Shown one piece after another: positions 31,890 to 39,845 of a stretch of DNA of 64,000 nucleotides. The notes beneath the pieces are model-generated. The model did no database searches and was not told the DNA's origin. It saw nothing but the letters and a program-made list of their open reading frames with translations. Origin of the DNA: UBA4742 sp963734965 (GTDB taxonomy: Bacteria; Actinomycetota; Acidimicrobiia; Acidimicrobiales; Acidimicrobilacustridaceae); contig CAVTJK010000004.1 in the NCBI GenBank assembly GCA_963734965.1, forward strand, positions 1,922,001 to 1,986,000, given 5' to 3'. Positions within the stretch are counted from its first letter, which is position 1. Every line of letters starts with the position of its first letter. A program made the position numbers and the translations under genes.

Positions 31890-33257
31890 CTACAACTCGA
31901 GACGGCGCGCCATGTCGGACATGAAGATCCGATCGGGGTCGACCGCGTCGCGGATCTTGCGCCACTCGTCGAGGCGGGGATACATGTGAGCGAAGGCGGT
32001 CGCACTCGTGCGTGAGTCCTTGGCCGTGTACAGGCGGCCTCCGATGCCGATCACCCTCTCGTCGAGCTCGTCGCAGAACCGCCCGAGCCCGGCGACGACG
32101 GGGAAGTCGACGCAGATGTTCCAGCCCGGCATCGGGAAGGACAGCGGCGCGTCGTTGCCGGGACCGAAGCGCTTGAACACGTTCAGGAACGAGACGTGAC
32201 CCGAGGACGCGATCCGTCGAACGATCGCCTTGAACTCCTCGACGGCGCCGACAGGGACGATGAACTGGTACTGGAGCAAGCCGCGCGGTCCGTAGGCCCG
32301 GTTCCACTCCCCGAACAGGTCGAGCGGATGGTAGAAGGCCGTGAGGTTCTGCACCCGGCCGTACGCCCGCTTGGGGGTCTTGCGGTAGTAGAGCTCGCCG
32401 ATCGCCGCGAAGGTGGCCCTGTTGGCCAGTCCGCCGGGAAAGATGTCGGGGAGGGTCGCCAGGGTCGGGGCGTGGAACCGCAACGGGTCCTTGCGAAGCT
32501 TGGCCGGGAGCTGATCGATCGTGGCGAGCGAACCGCGGGCCACCGCGGCGCGACCGAGGCGTCGTCCCCGTGAGATCGAGTCGAACCAGGCCGACGAGTA
32601 CGCATAGCGATCGTCGGAGCCGTCGCGGTAACGCTCGACCGTCTCGTCCAGATCGGCGGTGCGCTCGAGATCGGCCACGAAGTACGCCGTCTCGGTCGGG
32701 GTCATGGCCACGGTCGCCCGCAGGATGATGCCGGTCAGTCCGACGCCGCCGACGGTGGCCCAGAACAACTCGGACTCCTCGCCCGTCGGCATCAGCGTGC
32801 GCACCTCTCCATCGGCCGTCAGGAGCTCGATCGACCGGACGTGGTTGCCGAAGCTGCCGGCTTTGTGGTGGTTCTTGCCGTGGATGTCGCTGGCGATGGC
32901 GCCGCCGACGGTGACCTGGCGGGTGCCGGGCAACACGGGGACCCACAGACCCAGCGCCAACGCGGCGCGGATCAGCCGGTCGAGGGTCACGCCGGCATCC
33001 ACGTCGGCGAGTCGGCTCTCGGCATCGATGGAGTGGATCCGATCCCGTCCGGTCATGTCGATGACCACCCCGCCCGCGTTCTGGGCCGGGTCTCCATAGG
33101 AGCGGCCCAGACCCCTGGCGATCACTCCCCGGGCACCGGCCTCGCGCACCACGTCGGCCAGGACGGCGTTCGACCGAACCTCCGAGCCCGAGATCACCGT
33201 CGCGTGGCTCGGGGCCGTGCGACCCCACCCGCTCAACAGCCTTCCTGCGCGTGGCAT
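31890..33257 (-). CDS. dprE1: DprE1, decaprenylphosphoryl-ribose 2-prime-oxidase
   Basis: A 455-residue flavoprotein highly similar in pattern to Mycobacterium tuberculosis DprE1 over its whole length. It oxidises decaprenylphosphoryl-ribose to the 2-keto form, the first step to decaprenylphosphoryl-arabinose for arabinan cell-wall polymers. Seen: RGLGRSYGDPAQNAGG (FAD domain), PGTRQVTVGGAIASDIHGK, GSFGNHVRSIELLTADGE, QYQFIVP, WNICVDFP with Cys382 and LYTAKDSRTSA with Lys413; Cys382 corresponds to the mycobacterial Cys387 hit by benzothiazinones, and Lys413 to Lys418. ATG 33257 is chosen over GTG 33260. No dprE2 or arabinosyltransferase adjoins it; its operon continues with a sulfotransferase, MBL, SDR and VOC. 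Confidence 0.92.
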   Translation of the reverse strand: MPRAGRLLSGWGRTAPSHATVISGSEVRSNAVLADVVREAGARGVIARGLGRSYGDPAQNAGGVVIDMTGRDRIHSIDAESRLADVDAGVTLDRLIRAALALGLWVPVLPGTRQVTVGGAIASDIHGKNHHKAGSFGNHVRSIELLTADGEVRTLMPTGEESELFWATVGGVGLTGIILRATVAMTPTETAYFVADLERTADLDETVERYRDGSDDRYAYSSAWFDSISRGRRLGRAAVARGSLATIDQLPAKLRKDPLRFHAPTLATLPDIFPGGLANRATFAAIGELYYRKTPKRAYGRVQNLTAFYHPLDLFGEWNRAYGPRGLLQYQFIVPVGAVEEFKAIVRRIASSGHVSFLNVFKRFGPGNDAPLSFPMPGWNICVDFPVVAGLGRFCDELDERVIGIGGRLYTAKDSRTSATAFAHMYPRLDEWRKIRDAVDPDRIFMSDMARRLEL

Positions 33258-33360
33258 CACCCCGGAACCTACAGCGGCCGACCCCCCTGGCGCGGCTGTC
33301 AGCGGGGCCGGGCCGAGAGATGCCGGGCCGCACCCGCCACTCCGGGAGGTGGGGCGGGCG

Positions 33361-35017
33361 GTGTCGTACGCTCCGATCGTGTCGGTCGACGTCGAGCGCG
33401 AGCTCGAAGCGGGGTTCGAGGCGATGGGAGCGGGCGACTGGAACGCCTCGCGTCAGTCGTTCACGCGGGTGCTGGACACGACCGAGGTGGCCGAGGCCTA
33501 CTTCGGTCTGGCCACCGCCTGCTTCTGGCTGGGCGATGTGGCCGCCACGATGGACAATTGCGAGAAGGCCTACGGCTCGTTCCTGCGGCGCCCTGATCCG
33601 ATGTACGCGGCCGGCGCGGCCCTGTCGCTCGTCGGCTACAACAAGCAGTTCCTCGGCAACATGGCGGCGGCGCGTGGCTGGTTGGCCCGAGCGGCGCGGA
33701 TCATCGAAGCATCGGTCCCCGAGCTGGAAGGCGAGCTGCTCGGGGCCACGGCCTATGTCACCGACGATCCTGTCGAGAGCGAAGCGCTGGCCCGTCGAGC
33801 GTTGGCCATCGGTCGCGCCGAGGCCAAGACCGACCTCGAGCTGTTGGCCATGAGCGCGGTCGGAGCGGCGTTGGTCCAGCAGGGCCGCTTCGACGAGGGC
33901 ATGGAGCTCCTCGACGAAGCCATGGCCGGAGCCATCGGGGGCGAAGCGGCCGATCCGATGACGACGGCGCAGACGAGTTGCATGACGATGGTCGTCTGCG
34001 GCAGCTGCCTCGACCTCGAGCGCGGCGACCCAGTGGGCCCAGGCCCTCGAGCGCTTCACCGATCGCTACGGGTGCCCGTTCGTCTACGCCGAATGCCGGA
34101 TGCACTACGGGCGCGTGCTGTTCGAGAACGGCGATTGGACGGCGGCGGCCGAGTTGCTCATCGAAGCCATCTCGATGAGCCAGGGCGTCTTCCCCTCTCC
34201 CTACGTGTTTGCCGCCGGTGTGCTGGCCGAGCTGCGGGTGGCCCAGGGCCGCATCGAGGAGGCGGCGCGGCTGCTGGAAGGACTGGATGGACGCGACGAG
34301 GCGGCCGCCGCCTTCGCATCGCTGCACCTCGCCCAGGGACGAGCCGAGGTGGCCGCCACCCTGCTGCGGCGACGACTGGACAGCACCTCGAGCAAGCGTC
34401 TCGACGGGGCGGCGCTGATCGCGTTGCTCGGGCAGGCCGAGATCGCCCTGGGCCATCACGAGGACGCCCTCGAGCGCGGCCGGTCACTGATCGAGCTCGG
34501 AGCAACCCACGACTGCCAGATCATCATCGGGTACGGCGAGGGCCTGGTCGGAGAGGCGCTGGTCTCGACCGAGGGCGTCGGCGCCCGAGATCACCTCGAG
34601 TCGGCGCTGGCCGCCTTCGTGAACGCCGGGATCCCCTACCGAGCGGCCCAGACGCGGCTCGCGCTGGCCCGGCTGCTGAGACAGAGCGAGCGCGAGGTCG
34701 CCGGCGCCGAGGCCCGCACGGCCTTGACGGTCTTCGAGGATCTGGGCGCCGGAGCGCAGGCCGACGCCGCCGCGGCGCTGCTGCGTGAGCTGGGCATCAG
34801 GGCGGCCCGGACCGGTCCCAAGAACATCGGTCGGCTGACCAAGCGCGAGCAAGAGGTGCTGGTGCTGCTCGGGGAAGGGCTCTCGAACCCCGAGATCGCC
34901 GAGCGGCTCTTCGTGTCACGCAAGACGGTCGAGCACCACGTGGCCCGGATCCTGTCCAAGCTCGGACTGCGCGGTCGGGCCGAGGCCGCCGCCGTGGCCA
35001 CCCGCTCGTCGGGGTGA
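33361..35017 (+). CDS. TPR-rich LuxR-family transcriptional regulator, frameshifted
   Basis: About 550 residues. GTG 33361 follows GGGAGGT; GTG 33379 is also possible. The bulk is helical repeats of TPR type (AEAYFGLATACFWLGDVAA, ELLAMSAVGAALVQQGRF, HYGRVLFENGDWTAAAEL), and the C terminus is a LuxR helix-turn-helix: LTKREQEVLVLLGEGLSNPE, then SRKTVEHHVARILSKLGLRG. No N-terminal ATPase is present, unlike classical LAL regulators. A +1 shift near 34027-34032 (one extra G) splits the repeats. It is divergent from dprE1 across about 100 bases and could control that operon or the genes downstream. Confidence 0.8.
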
Positions 35018-35032
35018 GGAGCCCTGCACCGC

Positions 35033-35106
35033 CCACGCCCGAAAGCCACGCCCGAAATAGGTGAGCTCACCGATGCTCCGACGCCGGTCGGCTGTCACGG
35101 TGTGAC
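35033..35106. promoter_or_regulatory. Tandem repeats and palindromes upstream of the small oxygenase-like gene
   Basis: Within 75 bases lie two tandem copies of CCACGCCCGAAA (35033-35044 and 35046-35057, 13-bp period), a perfect palindrome GGTGAGCTCACC (35060-35071) and an inverted repeat GTCAC-GGT-GTGAC (35094-35106). The cluster precedes the small ABM-like gene. Such density of symmetric sites suggests a regulated promoter; which protein binds is unknown. Confidence 0.45.
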
Positions 35107-35188
35107 GGTGACCAACACGCGTGAGCGGCCCCACCGCATGAAGCCGGTGCACCTGTGGGCGTTCGTGCTCGACCCGAGGAGCGCACCC

Positions 35189-35506
35189 ATGAACCCACCG
35201 ACGAGTCCTGTCCCGAGCCACGCCGTCATCGGCCGGGTGGAGATCAAGCCCGAGCGAGCCGACGAGGCCCGCTCGATGATCGGCGAACATGGTGTCGCCA
35301 TGCTCAACGGGATGGTCGGCTCGGCCGGCGGCTACTGGGCGAGGACCGTCGACGGTGCCGAGCTGGTCCAGCACTCGTTCTGGCTCTTCGAATCCGAGGC
35401 CGATGCCCGGTCGGCCGAGGCGACGTTCAACCAGCTCCGCGACCTGCCCGATGCGCCGGCGACCTTCATCAGCGTCGATGTGTGCGAGGTCATCGGTCGG
35501 GCTTGA
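35189..35506 (+). CDS. Small dimeric alpha/beta-barrel (ABM-like) protein
   Basis: A 105-residue protein with the antibiotic-biosynthesis-monooxygenase-like pattern: a first strand SHAVIGRVEIKPER, the helix ADEARSMIGEHGVAML, then a middle strand GYWARTVDGAELVQHSFWLFES and a second helix ADARSAEATFNQLRDLP. The WLFESEADARSAE stretch resembles the DxxAhxaH barrel helix. ATG 35189 with GAGGAG upstream is chosen; the frame is open to 35102. Such proteins oxidise or bind small aromatic ligands; function here is unknown. A regulatory cluster lies upstream. Confidence 0.55.
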   Translation: MNPPTSPVPSHAVIGRVEIKPERADEARSMIGEHGVAMLNGMVGSAGGYWARTVDGAELVQHSFWLFESEADARSAEATFNQLRDLPDAPATFISVDVCEVIGRA

Positions 35507-35598
35507 GGCGCGATCGCCACGCGACCAGGGATCTGGCCCAAGGACGTGGATATGCTCCGCCGGGGGCGCGGAGAACAACGGGACAGAGGAGGATCGCC

Positions 35599-36696
35599 AT
35601 GAGCGAGCACGGGTTGCAGGTCGGTACGGCGCAGGTCAGGTCGGCCGGTCCCATCACGTTCGGACCGGCGGGGATCCTGTTCCTCGCCGACAACCAGACC
35701 GCCACGGTCTACGCCGTCGACGTCGGAGATCTGACCTCGCCGGCCGGGTCCGAGCCGTTCGATCTCGACGACGTCGATGCGCGGGTCGCGTCCTTCCTCG
35801 GCTGCGAGGTCGACGACGTGATCATCCGCGACATGGCCGTGCACCCCGAGTCGCGCAACGTCTACCTGTCGGTGCAACGAGGGCACGGCGAGGACGCCCA
35901 GGCGGTCCTGGTGCGCATAGACCGCCTCGACGGTTCGATGGCCGACGTGTCGCTCGTCGACGTCCCGATGGCGGCCGTGACGATCGACGACGCCCCCGCC
36001 CCCGATGACGAACGGCTCGACACCACCTTCCCGAACGGCAACGAGGGCGAGGAGGTCACCTTCGGCGAGCACACGGTGCGGCTCCTGCGCCGGTCGATCC
36101 GGTTCTCGACCATCACCGACATGGCCTACGTCGACGGCATGCTCTTCGTCGCCGGCCTCTCGAACGAGGAGTTCTCGTCGAAGCTGCGGCGCATCCCCTT
36201 CCCGTTCGGCGATGACGTGACCGACAACAACCTCGAGATCTTCCACGTCTCCCACGGTCAGTGGGAGACGGCGGCGCCGATCCGCACCTTCGTCCCCTAC
36301 GAGGGCGGCCAGAGCATCTTGGCCAGCTACACCTGCACGCCGGTCGTGCACTTCCCGCTCACCGACCTCGAGTCGGGCACCAAGACCGTCGGGCGCACGG
36401 TCGCCGAGCTCGGGGCCATGAACCAGCCCCTCGACATGGTCTCGTTCGAGCAGGGCGGCGAGGAGCACCTGCTGGTCGCCAACACGACCCACGGTCTCAT
36501 CAAGATCGCGTGCCGCGACATCGACGGACAGGAGCCGCTCACCGAGCCCCGACAGCCGGTCGGCGTGCCTCGCGAGATCGAAGACCTCCGAGGCATAAGC
36601 CAGCTGGCCAACCTCGACGCCAGCCATGTGTTGGCTCTCCAGGTCGACGAGGACGGGCACCGCCACCTGCGCTCGCTCAAGACCGCATCGCTCTAG
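35599..36696 (+). CDS. Uncharacterised beta-propeller-like protein
   Basis: I do not recognise this family. It is an intact 365-residue protein with a very good GAGGAGG site before ATG 35599 and no signal peptide. The sequence shows repeated strand patterns that suit a beta propeller: ILFLADNQTATVYAVDV, RNVYLSVQRGHGEDAQ, ITDMAYVDGMLFVAGL, PLDMVSFEQGGEEHLLVAN and ISQLANLDASHVLALQ. A Thr-Cys-Thr-Pro segment (SYTCTPVVHFPL) and an acidic FPNGNEGEEVTFGEH insertion are distinctive. It is followed after 34 bases by an Ig-like protein gene, so the two probably act together. Metal or cofactor binding cannot be assigned. Confidence 0.55.
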   Translation: MSEHGLQVGTAQVRSAGPITFGPAGILFLADNQTATVYAVDVGDLTSPAGSEPFDLDDVDARVASFLGCEVDDVIIRDMAVHPESRNVYLSVQRGHGEDAQAVLVRIDRLDGSMADVSLVDVPMAAVTIDDAPAPDDERLDTTFPNGNEGEEVTFGEHTVRLLRRSIRFSTITDMAYVDGMLFVAGLSNEEFSSKLRRIPFPFGDDVTDNNLEIFHVSHGQWETAAPIRTFVPYEGGQSILASYTCTPVVHFPLTDLESGTKTVGRTVAELGAMNQPLDMVSFEQGGEEHLLVANTTHGLIKIACRDIDGQEPLTEPRQPVGVPREIEDLRGISQLANLDASHVLALQVDEDGHRHLRSLKTASL

Positions 36697-36730
36697 TGCC
36701 GCGTCAGCGGGTGACGGCCTCGCTGTCGTC

Positions 36731-37741
36731 GTGAGCGAGGTCTCGTGGTCGCGCTGCGATGGCGACGACTGCATCCGCGTCTCGGGTCGGCCTCCCGATG
36801 CGGACGTGCGCGTGTTCCCGAGGCTGTCGGTCGGCGCCAACTCCCACGACTTCCCCCCGATGGGCGGCCACCTCGTCCGCGACGAGGTCGGTGACACCTG
36901 CTTCGTGCCCCGGTTCGCCTTCGTCGCCGGCACGACCTACGAGGTGCTCGTGGATGGCCTCCACGTCGGGACCCTCGATCGACCTCGGGTCGACCGAACG
37001 CCAACGACCGAGGTGGTGGCCATCTTCCCGACCGCGACCGAAGTGCCCCGCAACCTGCTGCGCTTCTACCTGTTCTTCTCGGCGCCGATGAGCGAAGGCC
37101 GCGCCGCCGACCACCTGCGACTGGTCGACGAGGACGGCGATCCGATCAGGGGTGCGCTCCTGGGGACCGATCACGAGTTGTGGGATCCGGACCGACGGCG
37201 CCTCACCGTCCTGCTCGATCCGGCCCGCATCAAGCGCGGCCTGGTGGGTCATCGCACCCAGGGCTACCCCCTGCGGTCGGGCTCGACGTTCGGTCTCGTG
37301 GTCGACCAAGGTTTCCGCGACGCCGGCGGACGGCCGCTCAGGTCTGGCGGCGAACGTGCCTACGCGGTGGGCGACGACGAGCGACGCCATGTCGATCCCC
37401 GCGCCTGGGCCTTGTCCATCCCGGCGGTCGGCACCCACGACGAGCTGGAAGCGTGCTTCGATCGACCGCTCGACCACGGCCTGCTCGCTCGCTGCCTGAC
37501 CGTCGTCGGTCCTGATGGCGATGTCGTCGACGGGGCGGCGAGGGTCGGGATCGGGGAGCAGTCGTGGCGGTGGAGGCCACGACGCCGATGGGCGTCAGGC
37601 CCTCATCGACTCGTCGTGGATCCCGTCCTCGAGGACCTGGCCGGCAACTCGGTGAGCCGCGTCTTCGACCGGGACATGACCCAGCCCGAGGACGATCCCC
37701 GCCCGAGCCAGCCCGTCGTGGTCCCCTTCGCCCTGACCTGA
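36731..37741 (+). CDS. Ig-like (SbsA-type) domain protein of unknown function
   Basis: An intact 336-residue protein. GTG 36731 begins VSEVSWSRCDGDDCIRVSG. The pattern VVAIFPTATEVPRNLLRFYLFFSAPMSEG followed by LRLVDEDGDPI matches the Ig-like SbsA fold, whose hallmark is the sentence-like IxFSxPM motif; LRRRLTVLLDPARIKRGL and LVVDQGFRDAGGRPL are further strands, and a second Ig-like unit ends in DLAGNSVSRVFDRDM. No signal peptide is evident, which is odd for this fold. It follows the propeller-like gene by 34 bases and is convergent with the PIG-L gene. Function unknown. Confidence 0.55.
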   Translation: MSEVSWSRCDGDDCIRVSGRPPDADVRVFPRLSVGANSHDFPPMGGHLVRDEVGDTCFVPRFAFVAGTTYEVLVDGLHVGTLDRPRVDRTPTTEVVAIFPTATEVPRNLLRFYLFFSAPMSEGRAADHLRLVDEDGDPIRGALLGTDHELWDPDRRRLTVLLDPARIKRGLVGHRTQGYPLRSGSTFGLVVDQGFRDAGGRPLRSGGERAYAVGDDERRHVDPRAWALSIPAVGTHDELEACFDRPLDHGLLARCLTVVGPDGDVVDGAARVGIGEQSWRWRPRRRWASGPHRLVVDPVLEDLAGNSVSRVFDRDMTQPEDDPRPSQPVVVPFALT

Positions 37742-37771
37742 CGAGCGACCGCACCCGGGCCCGGGCCGCGC

Positions 37772-38518
37772 TCACGCAACCAGACGATCACCCGAGCTGA
37801 CGAGGACGTCGGGGGCCAACGTCGCCGGTCGCTCGGCGCGCCGGAACGATTCCGTGCGCCACCACTCGCGATAGGTCGCCCGCCCGAGGACGTCGAGGAG
37901 CGGTCCGGTCTGCGACGCGTGGGCCTCGAGGGCAGCCATCTTCTGGTCGAGCAGGTCTTCGGCGAGGTATCGGTGCGACGCCAGCTCGTGCGGTTCGGTG
38001 CACGGCGGATGGGGTTGATCGGCGAAGAACCCGACCCGGTCGTTGACCGCTCCCCACCGCTCGTGGAAGTCGGCGGTCACCGTGGCGTACCAGAGCTCGG
38101 CGCTCGATCGGGTGGCCATCCAGGCCTGGGTCGTGAAACGACAGACGGCGCGATGATCGGGATGTCCGGTCAGGCCATCGGGTCCGAACGTGACGATGAG
38201 ATCGGGCTGTATGGCGGCGATGTGGCGCGCGACGACCTTGGTGCCGTCATGGAGGTCGCAGTGGCCGTCTTCGTATCCGAGCAGGTGGAGCTCGTCGACT
38301 CCGACGGACGCCAAGCTCTGGCGCAGCTCGCGATGGCGCAGGGCCGCCAGTCGTCGCGGTGGGACGGACTTCGGGTCGTCGGTGCCGTGCTCGCCCAACG
38401 TCGCCATCACGACCACGACACGGTCGCCGCGCCGGCGGAACTCGGCCATGAGGCCGGCCGAGAGGTAGGCCTCGTCGTCGGGGTGGGCCCACACCCCGAG
38501 AAGCGTGCGCGCCTTCAT
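37772..38518 (-). CDS. PIG-L family N-acetyl deacetylase
   Basis: An intact 248-residue zinc deacetylase of the GlcNAc-PI/MshB family. ATG 38518 overlaps the monooxygenase stop (ATGA). The N-terminal AHPDDEAYLSAG carries the AHPDDE metal/base motif (about residues 11-16), and TGHPDHRAV supplies the second metal His. MATLGEHGTDDPKSV and the GYEDGHCD loop match the fold. MshB, Mca or secondary-metabolite deacetylases are all possible; the link to a flavin monooxygenase under SARP-like control favours a specialised substrate over mycothiol. It is the second gene of its operon. Confidence 0.85.
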   Translation of the reverse strand: MKARTLLGVWAHPDDEAYLSAGLMAEFRRRGDRVVVVMATLGEHGTDDPKSVPPRRLAALRHRELRQSLASVGVDELHLLGYEDGHCDLHDGTKVVARHIAAIQPDLIVTFGPDGLTGHPDHRAVCRFTTQAWMATRSSAELWYATVTADFHERWGAVNDRVGFFADQPHPPCTEPHELASHRYLAEDLLDQKMAALEAHASQTGPLLDVLGRATYREWWRTESFRRAERPATLAPDVLVSSGDRLVA

Positions 38519-39711
38519 GACCGGAGCTCCGGTTCGAGGGCGGCCAGGGCCTCCACCTCGTCGGCCATGGCCGAGTTGAGCTGCAGCAGCAATCCAGCGA
38601 TCTCGTCGTCGTCCCACTGGTGGCTGGCGATCCGATCCACGACGCCGAACAACGGATGGCTGAGCCGGTCGCGCGTGGCCTCGTAGTGCCCGAGGGCGTC
38701 GAGGAGCGACGCACCGTCGATGCCGACCCCTCCGAGGCCCTCGACCACCGCGCGAGCCAGGAGCTCCGCGTCGCGCAGCGCGTCGGTCGGGCCGTGGGCA
38801 CAGAGCGGATCGGTGAAGTAGCCGGCGTCGCCGACCAGCGCCCATCCGGGACCGTGCGCCCGTCGGATGTAGCCCCGGCGGCCGGCCCAGGAACCCGAGG
38901 CCGACCCAGGCGTGGCGGCCGCGAGACGGTCGGCCAGGTCGGGCGCGCTCTGGGCGACGACTTCGGCGACGAGCGACGCGCCGCCGATGCCGAGGCGATC
39001 GGCGGGGGCGCTGGCGAACACGCAGGCCTCACCGTCGTTGGTGGGGATCACGCCGCAACACACGTTGGGACGAAGGATCCATTCGTACCCGTTGGTGGGG
39101 AGGTCGGACCAGTGCGCGTACGTCCCCGCGTTGGCGTGCTCGCCGACCCGGGTGAACGAGGCACCGACCTGCTCGGCGACCGTTGAACGAACTCCGTCGG
39201 CACCGATGACCAATGCGGCACGAAGATCGACGTGGTGGTCGTCGAGGGTGGTCGCATGCACGCCGACCACCTGACCGACGCGCCAGATCAGGTCGGTCGC
39301 CGCGGTGTAGCGATGCACCACGGCTCCGGCATCGACGGCCGCCTCCTGCAGCCGCGATGCGAGACGGTCACGCCGGGGGGCGTAGAGAGCATCGACTCCG
39401 TGCGAGGGCTTGGTGCTGATCACGATCCGCTCGTCGCCGTAGCGGTAGGTCGTACGCGTCACGGCCGGCGTACCGGCGGCGACGATGTCGTCGAGCACGC
39501 CCCAACGCGACAGCTGGAGCACGCCGCCTCGCATCAGGGTCCCGGTGGCCGGTGGGTGCAGATCGCGGGAACCGCGGTCCACGAGCAGGGTGCGGACGCC
39601 GGCGCGGGCCAGCATCATGGCCGTGGCGGCTCCGGCCGGGCCCGCTCCGACGACGATCACGTCGGCGGTCGGGCCACGGCGCAGGCGTGGTCGTGTGGGG
39701 GTGTCCTCCAT
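38515..39711 (-). CDS. FAD-dependent monooxygenase/oxidoreductase (PHBH/geranylgeranyl-reductase type)
   Basis: An intact 398-residue flavoprotein. The Rossmann motif VIVVGAGPAGAATAMMLARAG is near residues 18-38, followed by ALVIGADGVRSTVAE (the DG motif) and GWALVGDAGYFTDPLCAHG (GD motif). These three fix it to the class A flavin monooxygenase/geranylgeranyl reductase group. Such enzymes hydroxylate or epoxidise small aromatic or polyketide substrates, some inactivate antibiotics. Its promoter carries a SARP-like pair of boxes at 39755-39787 and the regulator gene is divergent, so it is likely the main target. It is coupled to a PIG-L deacetylase. Confidence 0.85.
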   Translation of the reverse strand: MEDTPTRPRLRRGPTADVIVVGAGPAGAATAMMLARAGVRTLLVDRGSRDLHPPATGTLMRGGVLQLSRWGVLDDIVAAGTPAVTRTTYRYGDERIVISTKPSHGVDALYAPRRDRLASRLQEAAVDAGAVVHRYTAATDLIWRVGQVVGVHATTLDDHHVDLRAALVIGADGVRSTVAEQVGASFTRVGEHANAGTYAHWSDLPTNGYEWILRPNVCCGVIPTNDGEACVFASAPADRLGIGGASLVAEVVAQSAPDLADRLAAATPGSASGSWAGRRGYIRRAHGPGWALVGDAGYFTDPLCAHGPTDALRDAELLARAVVEGLGGVGIDGASLLDALGHYEATRDRLSHPLFGVVDRIASHQWDDDEIAGLLLQLNSAMADEVEALAALEPELRS

Positions 39712-39754
39712 GGGACTTCATCTCTCTGGGCGGGGGGCGGACGGGGTTGGACCG

Positions 39755-39787
39755 AACCTACGGAGAGCACCTTCCTCGTCCCTTCCC
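39755..39787 (-). promoter_or_regulatory. SARP-like box pair and -10 for the monooxygenase operon
   Basis: On the minus strand: GGGAAGG (39787-39781), spacer GACG, AGGAAGG (39776-39770), nine bases, then TAGGTT (39760-39755), a perfect TAnnnT -10. The heptamers repeat with an 11-bp period. A start near 39748 would leave a leader of about 37 bases before ATG 39711. This is one of three such promoters near the SARP-type gene. Confidence 0.6.
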
Positions 39788-39804
39788 TGCCCGCCGATCG
39801 ACTG

Positions 39805-39838
39805 GGGGAAGGTTCGGGGAAGGACGCGGGGCGACGAT
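39805..39838 (+). promoter_or_regulatory. SARP-like box pair upstream of the SARP-type regulator gene
   Basis: On the plus strand: GGGGAAGG (39805-39812), TTC, GGGGAAGG (39816-39823), again an 11-bp period, then nine bases and GACGAT (39833-39838) in the -10 position. A start seven or eight bases later falls on the ATG at 39846, so the transcript would be leaderless. Suggests autoregulation. Confidence 0.6.
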
Positions 39839-39845
39839 CGGCGCC

